A program made the position numbers and the translations under genes. Source: Eutypella sp. D-1 (Eukaryota; Ascomycota; Sordariomycetes; Xylariales; Diatrypaceae). Taken from it: a stretch of 64,000 nt of DNA. The notes beneath the pieces were generated by a model. That model was not told the DNA's origin, searched no databases, and saw only the letters and a list, made by a program, of their open reading frames with translations. Location of the stretch: assembly GCA_023313575.1 (NCBI GenBank), contig JAJTTP010000010.1, forward strand, positions 682,001 through 746,000. The letters run 5' to 3'. This document shows positions 59,101-64,000 of this stretch, one piece after another. How positions within the stretch are numbered: the stretch's first letter is position 1; every line of letters starts with the position of its first letter.

Positions 59101-59344
59101 CGAGGGCTTCGTCAAGATCGGACACTTCGTGTACGAGAACAAGGACTACGGAAACGGCGAGCAGGTCTTCAAGCTGAGCGATCAGCTCGGCACAATGGGC
59201 GCGATTACCGAACATATCATGGTCAGGGCCCTTAACAACTACGGTGCCGCCGACCATACCTGTTTCTACCGCGTTAGGGTCTTCGGCGAGATCGTTGAGC
59301 GCGAGGTAGACCCGGATCACCCGTTCGAGACCGTTACTGCCTGA
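56117..59344 (+). CDS. SUN-domain nuclear-envelope protein (Sad1/UNC-84-like), intronless
   Basis: Inner-nuclear-membrane component of the LINC complex, which links chromatin or the spindle pole body to KASH proteins. The 1,075-aa protein starts at the ATG 56117; the preceding in-frame codons lack ATG. The nucleoplasmic N-terminus (about 1-555) is basic and low-complexity, with Lys/Asp repeats (SGKDKASTKEKTSEYN) and a GPTSG minisatellite. A single membrane helix lies near residues 560-580 (FFFGLFLLSIAWLCFVFL). The perinuclear part has charged, partly coiled-coil helices, then the SUN domain from about residue 863 (AVTALLDWSEEGECFC, LTSRNIIPQHLVVDHI, MPKEIEVWAKIEE, CFYRVRVFGEIVE). A very long pyrimidine-rich leader precedes it. 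Confidence 0.9.
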   Translation: MAATGGPRNPPGARLPGLFPVHDGSYGVNTLVSVEPSVRRSRRSRGSGIADEDDEDQVFRRRVRGKDGRRHGTKKNDEATVQSAVDEANKVNTDSGTAHKADIHPLYQSNNPNLQEQAPNMRKFSWAGFPQTEQDPPRKPPYTQLQLQNQNRPAYLNNRNPSDAAIPRPAPPYGIPLGRGSSITNSTPSRPDSSRSFNAESGLFTAAALRTPQADPDAQKSEAVLTRDEQLSFRYTGRMPPQKPVDTEESQGSSHFATLPQFANLPPPRFLDPNVEHGQDGADTSSGRRGPHRTTRSTVKSTEPAQPQDERESSMSTSPATTPEVLPPKDKITANKDMGANKEAPPNQKAPANKKTADTTKTGNKNKIPDKDKTSAKGTASGKDKASTKEKTSEYNTSTATSIATGLTPEQLRLVSEFVRDMRLPETRSTPQVPLLPFDKLTLPEITATKKYISNMKVSSPRVTELFNKLEKAKDALTGKAATKSTSVRSPRKPVSPASGPTPGSWGPTSGGPTSGGPTSRVPTSGSPTSGGPIPASASQRWYAILRAIASRIKLYIPGWSSFFFGLFLLSIAWLCFVFLSEVDLKEQLSYSNLKGTISQMFPQRTSDPWTDPWADLPESIPVAEKKLEPKPESVTEKAFEGVKKKLPESIHVEKDENGKRVIPQDFWHALKELIKADDVILSLKNAQGQPPEVSEHHWQAIKSRLENDGSLSIGADETITTRDVEQMIDKSLSRSWGNWLEQNEVDLRRKPSGATISRDEFVKLVHEESKPYQSQIQQELDGMDLRVQSAVEEIRKLEKTPAVLDGVTRDEIDRLVKATVKKVLDNARLDAIANGQIKGHATDILANQINHFGVGAGAIADPDLSSPIWKPPKSRFGTKAFKDRDGYKPQPAVTALLDWSEEGECFCAGPPRTGKDTGVRTLAVLTSRNIIPQHLVVDHILAGATLDPGAMPKEIEVWAKIEEVKLRAAVELFSQEHFPTAKGRLKEGVAEGLPEGFVKIGHFVYENKDYGNGEQVFKLSDQLGTMGAITEHIMVRALNNYGAADHTCFYRVRVFGEIVEREVDPDHPFETVTA
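57635..57715 (+). repeat. 15-nt coding minisatellite in SUN gene
   Basis: About 5.4 tandem copies of a GGTCCTACATCAGGC-like unit encode GPTSG/VPTSG/SPTSG. Copies differ by one to three bases and are in frame. Confidence 0.85.
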
Positions 59345-60263
59345 ATCAATCCCACCGGGTCCAAATTCAGGGAGATCGGGTCCAGCCCCTAGGGGGGGAG
59401 AGAGGGAGATAGAGAGGCTTCAGCAGGGGAGAAGGAATAGACGGAATTCGTAGGATGGTACGTAGCGGAAAGGGGACACATTTCCGTGTGAGGGAATCGG
59501 ATTAGGAGGGCCAGTCCAGGGGTTCATTGGAGCTTGGTAGCTCTACTCACTCACTGTCTGATCGATACCATGTGCATCTTCTGCACGCGTGTGTGTGCGT
59601 GTGGTACGGTACGGTACACGTATAGAGCTAAGGAGTCAGGAAGGGCAGGCGAAGGGGGGTGGGTGTAGGCAGATACCATTTCGATGTATGTACGTAGCTT
59701 ATTTGCAAGGGTTTGCTCTTTTTTTTCTCTCTCTTCTTCTCTTCTTTGCAAAGATTGTATCCTTAATCCACTTATGCTGAAATACGTCTTGGTGATTTAT
59801 ATATAAGTACGGATTGATTTCAGTACTCTTACCTACCTACGTTACCTATCTACTCGTACTTAGGTAGAGGTTGCGGTCCTCTGTGATATTGTCGATAGAT
59901 ATCTGTGTATGTACATAGGCGAACGTTATAGGTGAGGTACCTAGGCAGTTAACTAGCCCGATCGGAAAGCATTCCGCACTGACAGACTGATCGAAGTAGC
60001 CCCCAAGTAGCCCCACCCTTCAATTACTGATAACGCTCCAAATGATTGATAAGGACGTCTAATCATAAAAAAAAATCCCAGTTGTAAGTACCCGACCTAA
60101 CGCAACGGGTTCATCCTATCGTCACCACCCTCTTTTCTGTAGGATTCAGTAACAAGCACCTACACCCATGCAATCTAACATCCGGCTATTCGACCATAGG
60201 TATTTTTGGAGAATAATCAGGACGGAAATGCGCATGCGCACTCCGGTATAGTCGATAGTTACG
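59345..60263. other. Intergenic region between SUN and DBP4 genes
   Basis: Contains CTACC/GGTAG near-palindromes at about 59830-59875 and a T-rich tract near 59720. No supported gene. Confidence 0.5.
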
Positions 60264-62890
60264 ATGGCCACCAAAGCGCGCGCGCAACATCATCAAAAGC
60301 AGCAGCAGCAGCAGCAGCAGCATTCTCACAAGTCGCAGGATTTCAAGAAGGCCAAGTCGCTGAAGCGGAAGCGCGAGCAGGATGAACTACAGAAGCTCCG
60401 CGATGGTGTGGATGAGTTTGTACGTAATAAATCTGTTATCACGACTCAAAGTATGCTGCTTTTCAGACCATATCTAACATCTCTTGTAATATCTCTTTGC
60501 AGGACGTGAAATTCAGGCCAGAGAAGTTCTCGCAACTACCCATCTCCCAAGAGACCCTCGCCGGCCTCGAGGCCTCGCACTTCGAGTCCCTTACCGACAT
60601 CCAAGCCCGTGCGATACCCCTAGCATTGAAGGGGCGTGATGTTCTCGCCGCTGCGAAGACCGGCAGCGGAAAGACCCTGGCCTTCCTCATTCCCGTTCTC
60701 GAGCGTCTCTACCGCGACCAATTCACCGAGTACGATGGGCTAGGTGCCCTAGTCATCGCCCCAACGCGCGAGCTCGCCATCCAGATATTCGAGGTCCTGC
60801 GCAAGATCGGCCGCCGCCACCTCTTCTCCGCCGGTCTCGTCATCGGCGGGAAGAGTCTCAAGGAGGAGGCAGAGCGCCTAGGCAGGATGAACATCCTCGT
60901 TTGTACCCCCGGCCGCATTCTTCAGCACCTCGACCAGACCTCCGGCATCAATGTCGACAATCTGCGGATGCTAGTTCTCGACGAGGCCGATCGCACGATG
61001 GATATGGGCTTCCAGTCCACCATGGATGCTATTGTCGAACACTTACCCCAGCGACAGACCATGCTCTTCAGCGCTACGCAGAGCAAGAAGGTCTCCGATC
61101 TAGCCAGACTCAGCCTGCAAGACCCCGAGTACGTTTCGGTTCATGAAGCCGCGGCTGCCGCGACGCCGTCCACCCTTAGCCAACATTACCTCGTGACGCC
61201 GCTACCCGATAAACTTAACACGCTCTACGGATTCATCAAGTCGAACCTGAAGAGCAAGATGATTGTGTTCCTGTCATCGGGCAAGCAGGTCCGGTTCGCC
61301 TACGAAAGCTTGCGCCACCTTCAACCCGGTATACAACTTTTACACTTACATGGGCGGCAGAAGCAAGTTGCGCGGCTAGAGATCACAACCCGCTTTGCGG
61401 CTGCCAAGCACGCCTGTCTGTTCGCCACGGACGTGGTGGCACGCGGTGTCGATTTCCCCGCCGTGGATTGGATCTGTCAAGTCGACTGTCCAGAGGACGT
61501 GGATACCTACATCCACCGTGTCGGCCGGACTGCGCGGTATGATAAAAACGGGAAGGCAGTGATCTTCCTAGACCCCAGCGAGGAGGAGGCGATGCTTAAG
61601 AAGCTAGAACACCGGAAAGTGCCCATACAAAAGGTGAATATTAAGGAGAAGAAGAGAAAGAGTGTGCAGGACCAGATCCAGGATATGTGTTTCAAGGACC
61701 CGAACCTCAAGTACCTGGCGCAGAAGGCTTTCACGAGCTACGTACGGTCGGTACACCTGCAGCGGGACAAGGAGGTGTTTAACCTCGACCGGCTGGATCT
61801 CGACGGGTATGCGGCGAGCCTTGGCCTGCCGGGGACGCCGCAGATCCGGTTCCAGAAGGGCGAGGACGCCAAGCGGTTGAAGAACGCGCCGCGGGCCGCG
61901 CTCTCGAGCGACTCCGAGTCCGAGTTCGATATCGATGGAAACCCGAAGCCCGGCCGGCGCAATAAGAAGAAGGGCGAGGTCCGCACCAAATACGACCGCA
62001 TGTTCGAGCGCGTCAACCAGGACGTCCTCACCAGCCACTACCACAAGATGGTTGCGGACGGCGGCGATAACGCTGGCGCGGGCGATGATGAAGACGACGA
62101 CGACGATGACTTCCTGTCAGTGAAGCGCGTACTACAGACCGACGACCTCGATGACGCGGCGGCGGAAGGCGAGGCGTCCGCAGGAGGCGGCGGCGACTCC
62201 TTAGCGGTGGGCACGAAGATCATCAAGCACCTAGGAGGGGACCAGCCACTAGTAGTAGACTCGAAGCGGCGGGAGAAGCTGCTAAAGTCGAAGAAGGCGT
62301 TGCTGCGGTTCCGGGGCCGCGGCGAGAAGGTGGTGTTCGACGACGAGGGCGAGGCGCACCACCCGTACCGGATCCGGGACGAGGCGGACTTCCGCGCCGC
62401 GGGCGACGCCGAGCAGCAGCGGCGCGCCTTCGTCGAGGACGAGGCCGCCCGCGTCCGCGACGCCGACGTCGACGATAAGCAGGCTGCCCGCGACCGCCTC
62501 CGCGAGAAGCGCGAGCGGCGCAAGGCCCGCGAGCGCGAGATGCTTGAGGCGGAGTCCGGCGGCGGTCGTGCCCGTCCTATGCTGGGTCCCAGCGCCGGCG
62601 GCGACGATGACGGCGAGGATCCCCTCGCTCTACTCAAGTCTCTCCCTATCGCCGGCGATGGCGATGGCGATAGCGATAGCGATGGGCGGCAGGAGACCGG
62701 CAGGCCGAGGAAGAAAGCGAAGAAGTGGTTCGAGGGCAGCGATGACGAGGACGGGGACGGTCCCTCGAAAGCGGCGAAGAACGATCAGGGCAAGAAGCAG
62801 AAGGGAGGCCGTAAGGTTATCGAGGTCGCCGGCGAACCGGATACCCTCGAGGACCTCGAGGCGTTAGCGGCTGGTCTCTTGGAGGACTGA
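60264..62890 (+). CDS. DBP4: DEAD-box ATP-dependent RNA helicase Dbp4, two exons
   Basis: Nucleolar RNA helicase for 18S rRNA processing (U14 snoRNA release), yeast Dbp4/Hca4 family. Exons: 60264-60419 and 60503-62890 (847 aa). Motifs in order are the Q-motif region ([32 protein letters not shown]), Walker [10 protein letters not shown] (about 103), PTRELAIQI, the DEAD box VLDEAD (about 209), FSATQ (about 242) and HRVGRTAR (about 391). The Dbp4-specific C-terminal extension follows, with [20 protein letters not shown] and an acidic/basic tail. A polyglutamine run (Q8, CAG-rich) lies near residue 13. The neighbour order with the SUN gene is noted but not interpreted. Confidence 0.95.
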
Positions 62891-64000
62891 TGGAAGCAGC
62901 GGGGTTTTGAAATATAGATATCGCGTTGGCGTATGCATGCATGCGTTATGTAGTATATTATACCTCTGCTTGAAAACCGTGGATTAACAACAATCGATAG
63001 TTCAAGATCTATTCTAAACCCTATATCTACATCTACATCTGCATTTAGCACCCCCTCCCCTTTCCCTCTATCCACCTAGTACGTAAAGATATCGGAAGCG
63101 ATCCATGCGCTTGGCAAAGGCTTAAATGCTTATTTGTACAATCCATATTAAACCCCTTAAACAAGCCAACCCAAACCTTACGTACATAGTAGTAAGGCTT
63201 GTAGGTCAATCAATGGGCCAGATGGATGGATGGGCCGGTCTGCGCCGGTCTGTCCCCCTTCCCCCTCCATGACTACCTAAGTAGGTAAAAAACCACCAAC
63301 CCCGCAAAGCCCCCCTGGAGCAAGAGCGGGACAGGGATCGTCTAGAACAACCTTTTGAAGGTTCCCCCCCATGCAAAAAACCCCCGCCGCCGCCAAAACG
63401 CCTTACGCCTTACGCCCGGGGCGCCATTCCTCCTTTTTCTGCATGCATGCTTTGCTTACTTCTTACCTTACCTTACCTCATCATCACCATTCTCCGGCCC
63501 TCTCTCCAACTGACAAAGTCGACTTATGTATGTATAGCAGGTGCAGATGCAGCTAGCCTACTAATACCTACTCCGGCAAAAACCCAACGTTCGCCGAACT
63601 CCCGCCTCCGCCGCGCATCACATCGCATCGTATCGCATCTTCGAGAACACCCGCTGGCTTCTTCTTTCTACTGTTCCCTTCCCCTCCTCCAAATCCCCCC
63701 TCTTAACTCCGCTTGCTGGCTGCATGCAAGGACCGACCGAGATCCCTGACCTGTGCAACCTGTCCTGTCACCCTCCTTTTGCCCCGAGTACTTACTTAAT
63801 TACTTTAGCTTACGTTACTTTTTGCAAACCTCTTTTTTTTTCCGTTCAGTTTTTTAAGTACAGCCTCACGCACCTCCTCCCGTTCCGCCTCGCCGAACTT
63901 CCTCTCCTCCGATATATTAGTATAGATAGATCTTACCCTACCACAACCACTAGACATCCCCCCTGGCTTTTTTTGAAACTTTTCTCTTTTTCTACTTTGT
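62891..64000. other. 3' flank of DBP4 and pyrimidine-rich leader-like end of window
   Basis: From about 63400 the plus strand is C/T-rich with CCTTACC, CATCGCATCGTATCGCATC repeats and poly-T runs, like the leaders of conserved genes elsewhere in the window. It probably belongs to a plus-strand gene starting beyond 64000. Confidence 0.4.

Overview
The window is nuclear DNA of a filamentous ascomycete (Pezizomycotina, most likely Sordariomycetes). The grounds are many short introns (about 50-150 nt) with GTRAGT-type donors and CTAAC-like branch sites, two Zn2Cys6 (Gal4-type) regulators, an F-box protein, a fungal-type Dbp4 helicase, secreted plant cell-wall hydrolases, and long pyrimidine-rich leaders before housekeeping genes. 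The class-level placement is inference. No bacterial operon, CRISPR array, rRNA or convincing tRNA was seen.

Layout: 0.7-5.3 kb holds two convergent secreted hydrolases, a GH3 beta-glucosidase-type enzyme (+) and a GH30 subfamily-7-type xylanase (-). 5.3-8.3 kb is gene-poor with a decayed coding stretch. 8.3-10.9 kb is a Zn2Cys6 regulator. 12.0-13.2 kb is an M20 metallopeptidase, 14.8-15.7 kb an HDDC2-type 5'-deoxynucleotidase, and 16.7-18.6 kb an uncharacterised protein with a coiled-coil end. 20.9-24.0 kb is an intronless GH127 beta-L-arabinofuranosidase with an inserted LamG-like domain, probably of bacterial origin. An F-box protein, a GFA/CENP-V protein and a zinc-knuckle array protein follow (24.5-29.4 kb). 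29.4-34.1 kb is AT-rich and repeat-bearing, with a solo LTR showing a perfect 5-bp target duplication, and it surrounds a small EthD-domain gene. 34.2-35.8 kb is an atypical kinase-like gene. 35.8-39.6 kb has no supported gene, although about 1.9 kb of it looks like a pyrimidine-rich leader. 39.6-42.9 kb holds a second Zn2Cys6 regulator and an Mpv17/PMP22 protein. 44.2-49.9 kb is a 1,869-aa ankyrin/coiled-coil protein with a roughly 100-residue higher-order repeat. 52.0-53.5 kb is UDP-glucose 4-epimerase, 56.1-59.3 kb a SUN-domain nuclear-envelope protein, and 60.3-62.9 kb the Dbp4 RNA helicase. The last 1.1 kb resembles the promoter and leader of a gene beyond the edge.

Functional themes: GH3, GH30 and GH127 fit a plant-biomass-degrading or plant-associated life, and UDP-glucose epimerase serves galactose and cell-wall metabolism. 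SUN, Dbp4, Mpv17 and HDDC2 are conserved housekeeping genes separated by fast-evolving accessory genes. A palindrome, TACCTAGGTA, recurs in the intergenic DNA of the whole window. Gene models with introns were built by hand from splice motifs and frame continuity. All spliced lengths given are exact multiples of three.
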